Of a DNA stretch of 64,000 bases, positions 1-14,120 are shown in pieces. Source of the stretch: Eremophila alpestris peregrina (lineage: Eukaryota; Chordata; Aves; Passeriformes; Alaudidae); the NCBI GenBank assembly GCA_009792885.1, contig WMCF01000008.1:20015578-20079577 (forward strand). Reading direction: 5' to 3'. Made by a program: the position numbers and the translations under genes. Every line of letters begins with the position of its first letter. Positions within the stretch are counted from its first letter, which is position 1. Below the pieces are notes generated by a model. That model searched no databases. It was not told the origin of the DNA and was given only the letters and a program-made list of their open reading frames with translations.

Positions 1-3000
1 TGGTTTGCTGCAGGTTATATTTAAATTACATAGTAATGTAGAAAATCAGTGCCCAATTCTACAAACATTAGAGTGAATGCTGTTAATTTGTGCAAGAAAA
101 GTTAGGATTATGTTCAAAACATCACAGGATATAACTTTTGGATAGTTGCTTTGAAGAGGGATGGGATCACATGACCCCTAGAATGAGATAGTGTGTTTCT
201 AAGCACACTCCAAATATGAAAAATCAGGCTTCTGGATAAGAACCTAAGACTCTCAAAGAAAACAGGGGTTAATTTTCAGTGTGGTTGGAATTCTGATTGC
301 TAGAAAGAAAGAAATTGTTAGTATTCCAATTTGCAAAGAAACATGAAAGTGAACAGAGGCAAAAGTGTTTATTATGATGCAGATGAAATTAATTCTTACA
401 GTCTTGATTTTGATTTACATTTAGTCTCTAAGGAATAATGGAAACTTTTCAGTGAAGTTAAATCATAGGATGTCTTCTTGCTGTGCACACAAGTTCAAAG
501 TCTTTGAATCAGGGGAATGAAAGTCATGTACAAATATGTAGGCATTGTAAGCGATTTACACTCTATTCAGTACCTCCCACAGAAAGCCTGTTCAGGTGGA
601 ACATGGACATTACTTTTAAATAATGTAGGTGTAAATGCTATAATGAGCTTTAGAGGATATAATCATTCTGAGAATTATTCTTGCTAGGAAAGATTGCAGC
701 AGTGAACTAGTAGATCCTTGAAAGTAAACATTAAAAGAAGCCTTCTAAATAGTGTTTTCTCATATGCATCCCCATCCTTAGTAGCAGATGGCATAAAATG
801 GCATCACATGTTGATCTCTCTCTTTTTCTCTTCCAATTCCACTGTCACTTATTTTGATGAATAGAGGGTCACAGAGAAAATGACACACACATGACACACA
901 TGACATAATGCCTGAGGCCCAGATGAGGAAACAAGACACATTTCAGGTCTGAACTTGGCTATTTTAATGATGGTGGGAAGAGACAGGAACTACACCTGAT
1001 CAGATGGGATAAGCACCTGATTTTCACTCCCTGCCTGACCTGATATGGACAGACATTTGGTCTTCATAGAGCCTTTGCCTTGTCTCTTCCTGTGCCTCCA
1101 TGCTCTGAGGCTGCAATATGTTCTGAGTTAGGTGCTGGCACTCCCAGAGTAATTATGCTAGGCTTAAATGTTCATCACAACTATAGTGGGTACAGATTTC
1201 CTGAAGGACTTCACACAATATTAATTTGATTCTATTATCTTCAAAAAGAACATCTCACTTCAGAAGACTGTGAATCATGTAGGTGAAAGTATATTTTAGA
1301 GGATGAGCAACTCCTTAGAGAAAATGGGCCAAAAGACCAAAATGAAAGAAATCTTAAGCTCCTGATATTGCTAAGTGAAGATTTTCTTTGTAGTTGTTGG
1401 AGTTTTTTAGCACCTCTTCTTCAATTTGTCTGCCTTTGAACTGAGATCACAGGGAGATACAGGATCTTCTCATTTAAATGATTTGTTCTTCCACTGCCAT
1501 ATATTGCCATGGATTCATCAGCAGGGAATTGCAAAGTCTCCTTTCCTGTCCAGAATATAGCAAGCCCTGCTTGTATCTAGGGGTGTCTGCTCCTGTGTAC
1601 TAGCAAAAACACTACTTGCTGGGTAAATCAAAGAGCTTTCTCTCTCATAGCTATATTGCTGTGGCTTTTATCTTGCACAAAGGTCTTAAAGTAGAAGATT
1701 TCTCTCCTTTACCCAAAATAATCACATTCAGCTTTTGGATTACAACTGAGATGGCAGCTTCACAACCTACCAGTCACAGCAAATAAAATAAGGTCAAATA
1801 AAATTCAGCAAAGATTTTTGATTAAGGGGCATCAGCAAGCAACTGTAGATCTGTGAACACCAGGGTTATTTAAAGTTCTTGTACTCCTTCATTTATAGTC
1901 ATTTCTGTGTCTTGCCACTGTGCTATCTGAGTGGCTCAGAACACTCCCATAAGCAAAGCAAAGAATGATCCCAGTTGTGGGAGGAAGAATAAGAGAAGGC
2001 TGAGAGAAGTGGCAGTCACTCAGAGCATTTGCAGAACAGCCAAGATCACAATCCATGCTTCCTCCCCTTTATGAGTTTCCCATCCTTCCTTCCTTTTACT
2101 AGAATGTTGGCCAAATAAATATGTGCCTTCTATCCAGAGGTCTTTCTCCTGGTTTTATCATCATGATCAGGCTAATTGGGAGCAGAAGGGTAAATGAGGC
2201 ATAGCTGATGTACCTGGCATGATGCCCAGCTGACGCTACTATTAAGCTGATGCCGGAAAAGTTAGGAAACCATAGCCTGGCATTGAATAATAGGCCTATT
2301 GCAACTCAAGTGTGGGGCAGAGAGAGATTTTCCTGCAGCTGGCACCATGTCTACAAGTGGTGTACAAGAGAAAGTAATGAATGACTTGCCTCTTTATGTT
2401 TCCTAGGTTCAGATCATCACAGTTCATCAGGCAGCCATGAGTCTGACTGATGACTCCATGTAGAAAGCAACAATTTCCCTTAAGAGTGACAGATGAGGAA
2501 TAAGTTGCAGTTATAATTTCCCATTTCATGGGTCATGTTGGCAATTTAATGGACTGTACTTATTAACTGATTTAAGTTCCAGTTCTCTGTTTATATCTGA
2601 TGTGAATACCTATAAATTAAACATTGCTTGTGATGAAGGATAACAGTTAACAGCTGACATCATAAACAAAGTACACTGGAGACAAACTAAGCTTTCATTT
2701 CAGAATTATTTTGCTCCATCAAAACAAAGTACTGGCATCTTGCTCAGCACTTTTTCCATTAAAAGCCCATTTGCCCAAAGGGGAGCATCTGTTAAGATCA
2801 CTGCTGCCACATGGAAGCCTTTTCCCATATGTACTACATACAAAATGAAATGAGGACATAAATTTTTTCAACACAAATGAAATGTGTTTTTTAAGCAAAA
2901 GACGAAAACAGTTATGTAAAACTCAAACTGTGCTAGTAAATTTGGGTGAAACCTGCCTTTATCATCTCTATTCTGGTTATCCAAGTATCTCCAACATGCT

Positions 3001-3953
3001 TTGAGTACCTGGCTTTGGAAGGACAAGGCTGAGTTTCTTGGATTAGATACTCAAATCGCTGAAGTTATTTATAAAGCTTTAGAGCTATTGCTGAGTATGT
3101 TACTGCTTGGTTGGAGATGTTGATGATTTACAGGAAGGTTGTGGGTAATTAAAGGCTTTATGGAGTGGTAACCATTAAAAACCAATTATTTACTATTGAT
3201 CAGTATATTATGATGGAGCTAATTAAGCAGAGGAACAACTTATTCAGTGTTTCAATGGATTCACCTTTGATGGGAATTCTCTTGAAGATAAACTGCTTTT
3301 GTAAAAGGTTTGGGGACATTCAAACAAAAATCATAGCTAAAATGCTCCTTTTGTAAGGGGCTGTGTTTCAATCACCATAATGTTTCTGTTTTTTTTTTCT
3401 ATGGTGCTAGAAATGTACTGAAAAAAGAAGCTATTGCAATGTTTATTTGGGTTGAGCAACTATCTGGAAATATGTTGTTCTTTAATATTTGATCTGCATA
3501 GATCTCCCTTTCCCCCTCACCATAAGCAGGTGCAGCCAGGAGGGACTGAAGAGTGGAGGTTGAGAACTGCCTAAAGGCTCCTTTGCTCTACGGCTGGTTG
3601 TGCACCACACCTAAACCACCTCCTAATTGCAGAGCTATATATAGGGAACTTTCAGATGAAGTACAGAACTGGTTTTACAAGGTTATTTTCCTGTCATAAG
3701 AGCACCATAGACATCTTAAGAAGGGGCAGAGGACAGAAACATGGCCAAAAGAGATGAGAGGATTTTGTGGATCAAAAGAGTCATAACCAGGAAACTACTC
3801 CTATGACCCTTCAGCACTCCACTGTAGTGTCTAGCAGGAATGATTAACCCATGCTCAGAAATCTAGGAAAAGTTATAGCTGAATGGACCCTCCCAACATC
3901 ATATTTTTCTTTTCCAGGGATTTTATAAGGGTTTGCTATTCCTCAGTCCCTTC
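1..3953. other. AT-rich single-copy DNA, no gene seen
   Basis: Short ORFs only (none over about 80 codons), with no domain or splice pattern I recognise. No CR1 or LTR ends were found on either strand. A tandem TATATA motif at 3638-3643 follows a slightly GC-richer patch (about 3510-3610), but nothing else suggests a promoter. Probably intergenic or intronic. Confidence 0.6.
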
Positions 3954-3997
3954 CAGCAGCTGCTGCTGCTGCTGTTGTGGATTTGCAGCTGCTGTTT
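3954..3997. repeat. Short imperfect CTG/CAG repeat
   Basis: CAGCAG runs into five uninterrupted CTG units (3960-3974), then degenerates into TTG, TGG and further GCTGCTG. It is too short to count as an expanded microsatellite and does not lie in a recognisable coding frame. Confidence 0.7.
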
Positions 3998-4189
3998 CTG
4001 TGTGAGCTTTGCTGCCATATGGCACCATAATTCTCATTTACCACAGCTCTGCTCACTCTTCTAATATCCACAGTTATTGAATAGTACATCACTTTGTTCT
4101 TTGAAGAGAATGTTACATGTTTTGGCTGTTAATCATTAATCCAATGATTTCTTTCCACACACCGGAAGGCTTAATTAAAGTGATGCAAG

Positions 4190-4208
4190 TTTTTTTTTTT
4201 TTTTTTTT
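4190..4208. repeat. Poly(T) run
   Basis: Nineteen consecutive T residues followed by GTTTGTTTTT. No retroelement body is recognisable on either side, so it is listed as a simple repeat. The 105-codon plus-strand ORF across it (4117-4434) reads the run as polyphenylalanine and is not credible as a gene. Confidence 0.85.
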
Positions 4209-6307
4209 GTTTGTTTTTAATCAATCATCACTCATTGACTGCATTAGGGGGGAAATATTCCTCTTTACACCCATCCTTACCTGGACTGCAAAGCTCTTAT
4301 CGGTGGGCAAAAAGATGTCACCAAATGTGCAATCTTTGAAAAGTGCAGTTTTCAATAAACCTTTTCCTAGAGAAGTGTCAGAGATTACTTGTTTAACTGG
4401 GCTGGGAATGTTCATTCAATATGATGTGCCATGAAATCAAACAGGCTGGAGGTCACATGGACTTTTCTTTCAGTCTATCTGGTTTCTTGTTTAAAACATG
4501 TGATGTCAGGGTGTTGTGGGCAGGTGGATGGGTTGATCTGTCTCTGGGTTTTCAAGCTTTTCTCTAGTACCACATCTCCCAGAGTAGAAGGAACCCAAAG
4601 ATGAGAATAAAAGAAAGGGGAATTCGATTTTTTTTCCCTCTCATTCTTCTACCTTTTTGTTGTTGTTCCTTTCTATGTTTGCTGTGTGCAAAAATAGCAA
4701 TGAGCTGCAATAATCTCTCATTTCTCCTGCCAATACCCTCTATTAACAACACAACTGGATCAGACAAATGGGTACATGCTTTTGGCTGTCAATGGAAAGT
4801 AACACTTTCCTCAACCTCACGTACTTATGTTCTTTTCTAGAACAAGAGAGAATTTACTGTGTAGATGTAATGATATCCATTAGAAAATTGTAGCCTATTA
4901 TTAGACTGGAGACTTTCTTGTGCTCATTTAATCCTGTACTGTAAACTATTCACGAGGCAGCAAAAACACCACTAAGCTGAGAGCAACCTGTCTCAAGGGC
5001 GTGGGATTGAACAGTTAAACTTTTATATCAAGAGTTGTAAGTTGTCAGCTGATAGCATCTTTGCTTTCTGCTTTATTGCAATGTGAAGTGCCCCATACAG
5101 AAAATGGGGATGGCATATGAATAATAAATATTGCAGAGTAACAGCTGTTACTGTTTCCTGAACAGTTTCTCAGGGTGCTGGTGTTCCTCTCTGTAAAATG
5201 TTTCCCTGTATAATTTACTAGGTGCCTCTGATTAAAGTGGAGACAGTATATACAACTACGCCTAACTAAGCAGTACCTCTGAACAAAAACGGTCACTGTG
5301 TTGCCTGGAAACTGGTAGTCTGTCTAAAAGTGAGCACCTGCACTTGCAGACCAGTGTTAATTTGTCCTGCTTTTGGGCAGGAGCAGACACTGAGCTCAAC
5401 CCAAGAGCAAGACACTTGTGTGTCATCAGGAGGAACCCTGCCATGGCAGTGAGGGTGCCCTCACTCCACAGAGAGCGTGGACAGAGTTCCATGTTCTGTC
5501 AGTACTGGATGGAGTAAATGGCTTTTACTGCACACCATGAGGCTGCAGTGTGGGGGTAAATCCCCAAATCTTTATAAGTAGGAGCCAAGGAACAGCCATA
5601 CATGCTCCTGATCTGTTCTGGATAAAACATGGCTGTTGTGATGCAGCTCTGGATTCTGTTCCTTTCAGTGTAGGCATAGCAGCAAATCCAGGCACTGAGC
5701 ACAAGGCAAGGGCTTAGCTTCAGGATAAATTTTGTGTATATATTAATATGTTTGTTTCTTTGATTCACTGCTGGAGGAGCATTATGGACTTTTTCCTACA
5801 ATATAATGTCACAATTAGTTGTGAGAGCCATTAGCCTGTTATAAAGGACATTTCATCCCATCGTATTTGCTGAAAAATTTTCCATGCTTCCAAAAACAAG
5901 AATATACACCAAATTATTCTTTAAGTGGCAATTATCTCCATGTGGATTTAATTCAAAAATTATTAAAAAGGAAATAGGGTGCTTACTTTTTACAAAGGCA
6001 AGCTTCAGGAAAAGAATTTGCTTAAATCTTGCTGTCTTGGTAGCCTTTAAAATGATAATAACAACAATAAAATCTTGTTCTCAAAAGGCCAGGAAAACAT
6101 TTGATGTAAATAGATTCAGCTCCATGGAAGCACATGGATTTTTGCCAATTGATACCAATTTAGAATCTGTCCTGACCTTTCATGCGGGTATAAAGTAGCC
6201 TTATGGCAACTACAGATTTTGAAAATGACAGAGTTCTTTTAAGACACATTTTACAGTATAATTGACCCTTAAAAAGAAGATTTGATAACAGAAAGTCTAT
6301 GATAAAT
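4209..6307. other. Single-copy DNA, nothing recognised
   Basis: AT-rich sequence with scattered short ORFs on both strands. It contains a 16-bp perfect palindrome at 5137-5152 (AGTAACAG/CTGTTACT). No transposon ends, RNA gene or coding exon can be supported. Confidence 0.55.
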
Positions 6308-6352
6308 GGGGGGTTTTGTTTTGGTTTTGGTTTTTTGTTTTTATTTTGGGGA
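6308..6352. repeat. T/G-rich low-complexity tract
   Basis: A run of six G is followed by alternating T runs and GG or G steps, ending in GGGG. Several G runs separated by T runs make a two-tetrad G-quadruplex conceivable, but only a few of the runs exceed two G. Confidence 0.7.
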
Positions 6353-9300
6353 GATAACAAAATTAATCATATTTTCTTGCAGACCATGACTGTTACTCTG
6401 AGTTATATTGAATTCAACCTCACTGTGTGAGAAAATTCAATTGATTTTGATGGACTTGTTCACAATTCAAGGGGGATTACTCAATGACACTTAAGTGGTT
6501 AGAATTGGATCTTGTCATAAATAGAAATAAAACTTTATTTGTGAAAGATGAAACAGGGTAATATATTTTCAGTTTAGCTAGTTATCTAGCCCCTTAAACA
6601 CTAATCTTCCTAGACATGTCATTGAAGAAAAGCTTTTAAAAACCTTCCTGATACTCACCTACCCTCATGCTGAGGTGACAGGTAACTCTTTCCCACTGTG
6701 AACCTCAGCCAGTAGTCATGTCCTCTGCATTATACACTGTCATTTATTCTTGGAAAGAGGAAATCCTGAATCCAAGTCATTTTTATCTGAGAAATATCTG
6801 ATTTCATTCAGACCCTATTATAGGGTGACCAGTGCTGTCATGTCCTGGATACCATTGTTCTTGGCTCCCTTGAAGCTGCATGGTAGAAAAGGCCGTGCAG
6901 TGAGCAGAAGGCAAGCAAAAATTATGTTCTCTGGGTAGAAGGACAGAACCCTCCCCCTTTCAGGTGCTCCTCTTCTGCTCCCTTCTACTGTTGGCAGGTG
7001 TCGAAAGTGGAAGTGCATCTATGCCTGAATTACTCGCCTCAATTGGGTTTGTTGTCTATTAAAAGAGGCAATGGGATACACTCTGTATACCAACAGTATA
7101 TTAGCCCTCCTCTGGCAGTACTTGAGAGGAGCAGCGCATGGCAAAGAGCTTCACATTGTTCTTCTGTGCCTTGTCATCATAGCAAGTGGATTTCTGATCT
7201 TCCACCCGCTTTGTTTTTCTTTCTTGTGGTAAAACAGCTTCACTCTCTCAATTACTACTTCTGCCTCAGCCTTTACCTGGGAATTTATGCCCACATCTCT
7301 CCTTCTTGATAGCACACTTCTTGTTTGTCCCACTCTACCCAAGCAACTGAGGGCAGCAGCCTTCAAGAGCTGCTTTTGTAGCCCTGCCTCAGATACCTTG
7401 CTGTATTGGGGATTGAGAGAGACTGGAACCCTGATTTCCTGATCAGAATTCTTTTCTTTTCTGATCAGAATCTCTTTACTGAGATGCTCCAAATCCTTAT
7501 ATACTGTTTTAGGAGGGTTAGTAATTTTACTACAATGGTTATGTTAAACATTACACAAACAAACTCATACATTTTACATCTCTTGCTTGCAGGGGGATTC
7601 GACTCAATCTTCTTTTTCCTGTGCCAGACTTGATCCAATCTTCTTGTTATCTTCAAAGCTTTGTTTGTTCTTGTCAAGGCATCTTGGTTTATCAAACTAA
7701 CTATGCTAATTCAGTCCACAGCATCCCATCCTGTGTACCCCAGTATCTCCCACATTGCTGTTCATGGGGTAACATTTGACTGTGCTCTGCAAACTGATTT
7801 GAAAGTCATAGCCAGAGCCACTGTGAAGTTTTTTTGCAGGGATGCACATTTCCATGTCAGTTTGATGTCTCTTCACTTACTGGTGGCCATGCTGAGACTA
7901 TGCAGCTGGAGAGGGGTAGTCTTAGTTTGCTAATCATTCTCATGTCACAAAGAGTAAGGAGGCAAGGACACCTCTGGTACAGGTCTAATGGTCAACTTTT
8001 TTCTGATTCCTGGCGAGACACGCAAATTTGAAAGATAGTGTCTGAATCAAACAATGTAACACACAAACTACCTACCTCTTAGTTCTCAGGCTGTAAACAC
8101 CAATCCTGCAAAACTGTGTTTGATGGGAGGAGCAAAAGAAAAACAACAGGATATATTACAGAAAAAGGCTATTTTAGCAGGTATGGCAGGAATTGCAGAA
8201 CAAGTAATTTCAGAATCAATTAGAATATTCTGGTTTTTAGGTAAATGATGGAACTATAACTGTATGGGGTTTGGACTTAAGAGTGAATTGAAATCTCTGG
8301 AATTTGTTCAGAGAGGTATGCTGGCGAAAAGACTGGGATGAGGCTGAATATAAAGAAACAAAATATGGCACATTTTCGAGGAATGTTTAAAAAGAAGAAA
8401 TCTTGTTTAGTACTTGGACTACAACAAGTGAGCAACATTATTCGGAGAAACATACATGGGAACATAAAGGGGCTGCATTACTTTATCACTAGATACTGCA
8501 TTAAGTTCTCAGAAGAAATAGAATTCATTACATTATCTTACTTTTTGTAAGTATAGTGAATAATCCTGTACATTAAAAAAAAAAAACAAGATAACAAAGC
8601 TAAGATATTGGAGTGGAGCAGTGAGTTTATTATGAACCAAGGAAGGTATAATTTAAAAAGCAAAAAGTGCAAGGAACAAAGAATTAGTGCAGTGTTTCAT
8701 AGGTAAGCATTGATTTGGCTCCATCTCAACTCTGCTCCAGAATTAAAAAAAAATAAAAAAAATTAAAAGAATCAGATATTTGCATATGTAGAGATGAATG
8801 TAATTTAACAAAACAGGCTGAATAATGATTTCAATTACACAGCAAGTGCAAGTAAAGTGTTTGTAATGCTGTTATAGAAATGTGACTATGATAAGCTCAT
8901 TCACATTACATTCTGTTTCTAATTCAATTTCCATGCATAAGCACAAATTGCTGGGTTTTGTTCTGTCACTACAGATATAACAAAACCAGTATAAAGGAGG
9001 ACATGTTTTGTCAGACTTTCAATAGATGGGTGTTATAAAGCTATATCTTCCTCCCTAATAAATGCTATACTTATAGTTAAACAAACAAAACCACAATTTC
9101 GTAGCCAATCTATTTTTATGTCCATGAATAATTTATACTGCATTAAAATAAAATTTTAAGCATCCACCATAAAATTGTACATGAAAATTCATACTGAAAA
9201 TGAAAGAGGAATGAACTAGAACAATCTTTGCTAGATAGCAAATTCTATTGAAAAATAAAATTCAGTCCCTGCCTGAACTTTCTGCTTCTCATCATCATCA

Positions 9301-11549
9301 AAGTTTTAGTACACCATCACTTCACAGCTGTAATTTTGTTACTAATTATCTTATTAATGTCTTAAAATGAGTCTATGGATTTGTTCTTTGCCTCTGTGCA
9401 TATGAACTGCAATCCCTGTCTCTGCCTGTCTTGGATTTTTGTTACAGGATGATGAAATGTCTATGCTCTAATGATCTGATTGGTTTTAGAATGAAGAGTT
9501 AAGGGATCAGTTGTTCAAAGGACATAAAATTTTCATAGAATACCCATCTTTTTTTTTGCCAAAAGGTAACACTTTCAAGCTCCCGCCTTGGTTTTTTTTT
9601 TGGATGTAAGGGTCAACAGTTGAATATACAACCAAGAAGTTTCCTGCTGGGAAGGGAAGAGCAGTGCATCCCTGGTAAATAGCCATGTACTTATTTTTAC
9701 CCACTGTTTTTATGTAAAATAAGTGTGGACAAAAAGGACTGTAGATTAACTAGGCACACACAGGAAACAACTGATATTGGTAAGCCCTTTCCTTGAGATG
9801 AGTTGCCTAATGGTATGCTGGTCACACCATCACAGGATCCCATCCAGAGTCTTGATCTTGGAGAGTTTGGTAAAAGAATTTAATAGCTTTGCTTTGATTT
9901 GTGTTCCACAAGGTTCACAGTTGGCTAAATAAAAGTTCTGATTCCTTGGCAATGATGTGTGCACAGTTGAGGTATAGGTCTCTGGTGCTGTACATACTTT
10001 TGATGTCAATAGCTTCTAACACTACAGTAGCAGCAGGAGTCTTATGCAAAGTATCATCTATATTGTGATTTGCAGGAAAAAAAACATATTTAAAATGTTT
10101 CCTTAGGACTTGAAATTGTCAGGACCATAGCCTAAACAATGTAGTAACTTACCCAGTGGGAGAGCAATGCATGGCCAAGTTCTGCACCAGAAGAAGCCTT
10201 TTTAACAAAAGGAAACATTTGGGCTTTGATTTTTGTTTGACATTTGGCAGTAGAAACTGTTCTGGGCAAGTAAACATGATGGAAATGATGTATCAAAAGT
10301 AATTTTTATCGCTTACCCAAGCACTAAGTAACAAGATCATGACTTGGGACATATCATCACAAAAGCTTACATCAAGGCTAACCTTTGATTAAGGCAGGAA
10401 TAGATGTAGGCCAGAGTTACAGTCCCTTGGATAGGAAGGAAAATGTAAACTGAAGCCTCCTGTGCCTGTTCCATTCCAGGAGTGATCCAAAAAGACAAGA
10501 AATAGCCTGAAAAATACATCATTGCCCCTCTTTTTTGAGCACACATTTGCTTAAGTGAATATGTGTTTATAGGTGGAATATAATATATGAAAAAAACCCT
10601 AAGTATTTACTTTGATTCCTGCAGCCATTCAGTTTCTCTTTGGATAAATTAGGCTTCTGTACATTCACAACCTCAGCATGTCCACCGTTGAGCCAATTAT
10701 GTATTTCCAGTGCAATCTGTTCGGATTTTTTTTTATTTTTTTCTAAATACAGAAGAAATTCAAAATGAGCCTACACAAGCACTAGGTAAAAAGAATTTTT
10801 AATACACACCTTATCTCACAACTGGTGCAAAGGAAGTTTAATAAATAGAAGTGATGTGGATATCTGTTTTTTCTTCAAACTGGAGTTTTAAAAACATCAT
10901 TTAAAAATTTAAAAATCAAATACCTAAGGAATTTGTTTATCAGACTGAATTTTTGTGTATAAAATTCATCAGTCACATTCACACTTCATGATTCCACCTT
11001 GCTCAGAGTTGAACTTAGGCCAAAGATCTAAGATACAGGTGAATTGAAGGAGTTTCAATATAAATTAAAAACAAATTCAAGATTCTTTCTTTAAGTTACT
11101 TCAGCTTTTTAAAAAGGATGAACATTCATCATGACTGCTTCAGGATTCACTTTAATACATATTTGATGAGATTTGAGAGAACTCAGACTTAGAAATTCTC
11201 TTTTATTTAGGCTTTTCTAAATACTGAAGTGGAATCAACCTTGGATCTAAAGGAATATTAGCTCTCTCCTCACATATTCTGTCTAGTCTTGTGAGAGCTG
11301 CCCATTGTACCCAAATACAACAGTTTCTTTAGCAGTGCTGAATTTTAGACACTAAAGGCAGCCTCTCCTCAATGGGGGTTACTACAAGGGGAAAAAGAAA
11401 TTTTCAGTGTGTCAGGGAAGGGACAATCTAATCCTCTTTGCTGGTACATCTGCTCTGGCAGTTTTGCTCTACAAATCAAAAGGCATCCCATTAATTAAAG
11501 TTCCTTTTGCTTTCATTTTTATTCAGCTCAAGAAATGTGACCACTATTC
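6353..11549. other. Single-copy DNA, nothing recognised
   Basis: About 5 kb of AT-rich sequence. An imperfect 22-bp-spaced direct repeat of CTGATCAGAAT lies at 7439 and 7461. The 113-codon minus-strand ORF at 7151-7492 has no recognisable domain and ordinary non-coding composition. No CR1, LTR or structural RNA was seen. Confidence 0.5.
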
Positions 11550-11578
11550 AAAAAAAAAAAAAAAAAAAAAAGAAAAAA
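11550..11578. repeat. Poly(A) run
   Basis: Twenty-two A residues (11550-11571), one G, then six more A. It lies about 60 bp before the long pyrimidine tract, so the two together make a strongly strand-asymmetric low-complexity block. Confidence 0.9.
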
Positions 11579-11636
11579 GGTTTCAGCCCACTTTACTCAC
11601 AAATATTCACCACAGAAGTGCACACACTTTGTCTGG

Positions 11637-11869
11637 TTTCTCTTTTTTTTCTTCTTCTTTATCTTCTTTCTTTATTTCTTCTCTTTCTTTCTCCTCTTTC
11701 TTCTCTTTCTTCTTTTTCTTTCTTCTCTTTTTTCTTTTCTTTCTTCTTTTTTTTTCTTCTCTTTTTTCCTTCTCTTTCTTCTTTTTCTTTCTTCTCTTCT
11801 TCTCTCTTCTCTGTCTTTCCTTCTTTCTCTCCCTTTCCTTTTCTCTCCCCCTTTTTCCTTCTCCTTTTT
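11637..11869. repeat. 233-bp polypyrimidine (CT-rich) tract
   Basis: A continuous run of C and T on the plus strand with only three purines (A at 11661, A at 11674, G at 11813). The units are irregular mixtures of TTC, CTTT and TCTT rather than one clean microsatellite. Long Ser/Phe ORFs on plus and a Lys/Glu/Arg ORF on minus arise here purely from composition and are not genes. Tracts of this kind can form triplex (H-DNA) structures and are often polymorphic in length. Confidence 0.95.
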
Positions 11870-13782
11870 AATAGAGAACCTTTTCCTTTAGCAAAGTGCA
11901 GTACATTCACAGAGTCTTATAAAACAAAGCTTTCAGTTCTTGGTCAGCAACAAACTCATCTTTGTTCATGCAGCTCTATTAAGGAAAGAAGGCCAATTTT
12001 ATGCAGGTTTCAATAGTCTGTAGCACAAAGACATCTATCTGCATGCAAGCTATCTGGCAGCCACACAGCAGCCTGTGAGATCATCCATTTTAGCAATCGC
12101 CAGCTGCAATGAGGAACGGTAAAAAATGATGAACTGGTTTATATAGTGGTTTGTGTTTTTTCCCAAACAGGCAGCACTGCAGATTTATGTATTGTTTTGT
12201 GGACAGATAACAAGTGCAGCTCATGGGGTGCCTTCACATCTAGATCTCAGGATCTGGTCTGCATTTTCCCTGTGTGTCTAGGTCTGTTTTCATTGGACAC
12301 TAATGTCATCTATCTTAAGCAGGAAGTGATGCTCGACTGCTTTATCCCTGGGGTTTTTACTGTTGTCTAAGGAATTCTGGCCCTTTATTTGATGGACTTT
12401 TACTGTGCTTTTGCTACCATCCACTATTATTCCACAGTGGGTGGCCAGCTATTTAACACTTGCCAGTTGCATCATACACTGCCCATAAAGACCACATACT
12501 GTAATTTCACAGCATGAAGAAAATGAGAATATTTCAGAATATCTTCTCATAGAAGAGAAAGATGTTTTTAGAAGAAAACTTGAAAGGAACTGGAAGGACT
12601 TTTATACAGAAAGATGAGCTGTCCGAGGCAGGATGCATACCCTGATCTAAAACACAGTGGAAAGACTTCCTTTCAATCCAGCTGGATTTGAACTGGATCT
12701 GTGCTGTAGATGGACTTATAAAAATGAAGGGTCTGGGTTGCATTTAGATACATAGTTCAGTGCATTTCATTGTTTATTAGCATAGGTAGGGGAGAAAAGA
12801 GTGTCTGAGTAAAGAAAGAGTCAACCAGAAATTATTTCCTGACAGACAGCTTTGCTGTTGTGCACAGTGCCCACCCTAATGAACAGATGAGCAAGATACC
12901 ATAATAAGGTAGAGTGGGGAATTGTGTTATGTCAACTCTTGTGCAAAAAACACTTTGAGATTGTTTTTATCCTGCAGTGACTGCCAGGAAGACAGTGTCT
13001 TGTTGAAGGAGAATGCCTCAGGGTTCCTTCTCCATGTAGTTAAATTGGCAGTTCCTTAAATTTGAAGGCTAAGCATACTGTGTCAGAAGTATTCTCTTGA
13101 ATTTATCAATGCAAAATTCTAAAATGGTAACACCATGAGTTTTAGAATTTCTTTTCACATATTTTCTGAATATCATGGTTGTTTTTTAAACTAAAAACAT
13201 CTGAAAACCATAAAAGGGGATGGAAAAAACAGGATGATAGTCATGTTTATTATATGTGATATATATTTACCTAAAAAACAAAACCAATATAATATGCTCC
13301 CTTTCAAGCAAGTTTGAGTGTGAACTTTATTACATAGAAGCAGAAAATATTTACAAGCTCTTGTTTTCTAGCAGCAGCATTTTGGAAACAATAATATTCT
13401 GTAAATAGAGAATAGCGTGTAGTTTTTGTTAAAGCAGGACATTCAGTTGCAGCTAGTTTGACAGAAAAGCTCACCATGTCAATGAAAGCAAAGTCTTTAT
13501 ATCTAGCATATTCTGACTTAAATAGTGTGGTTCTGCAATCAGTCCAGTGATTCTTCATACATGTCTTTTGGATCACAGCATCTATTCCCAGCTACAGAGC
13601 AATAGATGTAGAACTAATGAATACATTATACTTACAGAATCACATTGCAGCAGAGAAGCAGAAATTCTACAAAACATGACATTTACTGCTGTAAAAAGGT
13701 GACTGTCATCTTGCTCCCTCTCCATATGAAAATCAGGCTTTGCCTAAGGTTATACACTTGTGATGCCCTAAGCAGTAGAAAA
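11870..13782. other. Single-copy DNA, nothing recognised
   Basis: AT-rich sequence between the pyrimidine tract and a CR1 tail. No convincing exon, RNA gene or transposon end on either strand. Confidence 0.5.
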
Positions 13783-14120
13783 ACAGAATCACAGAATCAC
13801 AAGGTTGGAAGAGACCTTCATGGTCCTCGAGTCCAACCCATGCCCTAACACCTCAACTAAGCCATGGCACCGAGTGCCACATCCAGTCTTTTTTAAACAC
13901 ATCCAGGGATGGTGACTTCACCACATCTCCAGGCAGGCCATTCCAGTATTTTAACAGTCTTTCTGTAAAAAACTTTTTCCTTTTTTCTCTTGGTGCAGTT
14001 TAAGACTGTGTCCTCTTGTTCTGTCAGTTGCTGCCTGGAGAAAGAGACCAACCCCCACCCGACTACAGCCACCTTTCAGGAGATTGTAGAGACTGATAAG
14101 GTCACCTCTGAGTCTCCTGA
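13783..14120 (-). mobile_element. CR1 LINE, 3' end fragment
   Basis: Read on the minus strand this is a typical avian CR1 3' end. It runs from CAGGAGACTCAGAGGTGACC through the GTGGGGGTTGGTCTCTT block, the AGGACACAG/AAACTGCACC segment, the CTGGAATGGCCTGCC block, and the terminal TCTTCCAACC followed by two GATTCTGTG units at 13783-13800. About 340 bp remain, so the copy is 5'-truncated, the usual outcome of target-primed reverse transcription. CR1 normally leaves no target-site duplication and none is evident. It covers only 3' non-coding and ORF2 C-terminal sequence and cannot encode protein. Confidence 0.95.

Noticed and set aside
11659..11910. Lys/Glu/Arg-rich minus-strand ORF
   Set aside because: It is the purine strand of the same tract, with no other coding evidence.
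11407..12016. Two long plus-strand ORFs (154 and 169 codons)
   Set aside because: They consist of lysine runs over poly(A) and Ser/Phe/Leu runs over the pyrimidine tract; the length comes from stop-poor low-complexity DNA.
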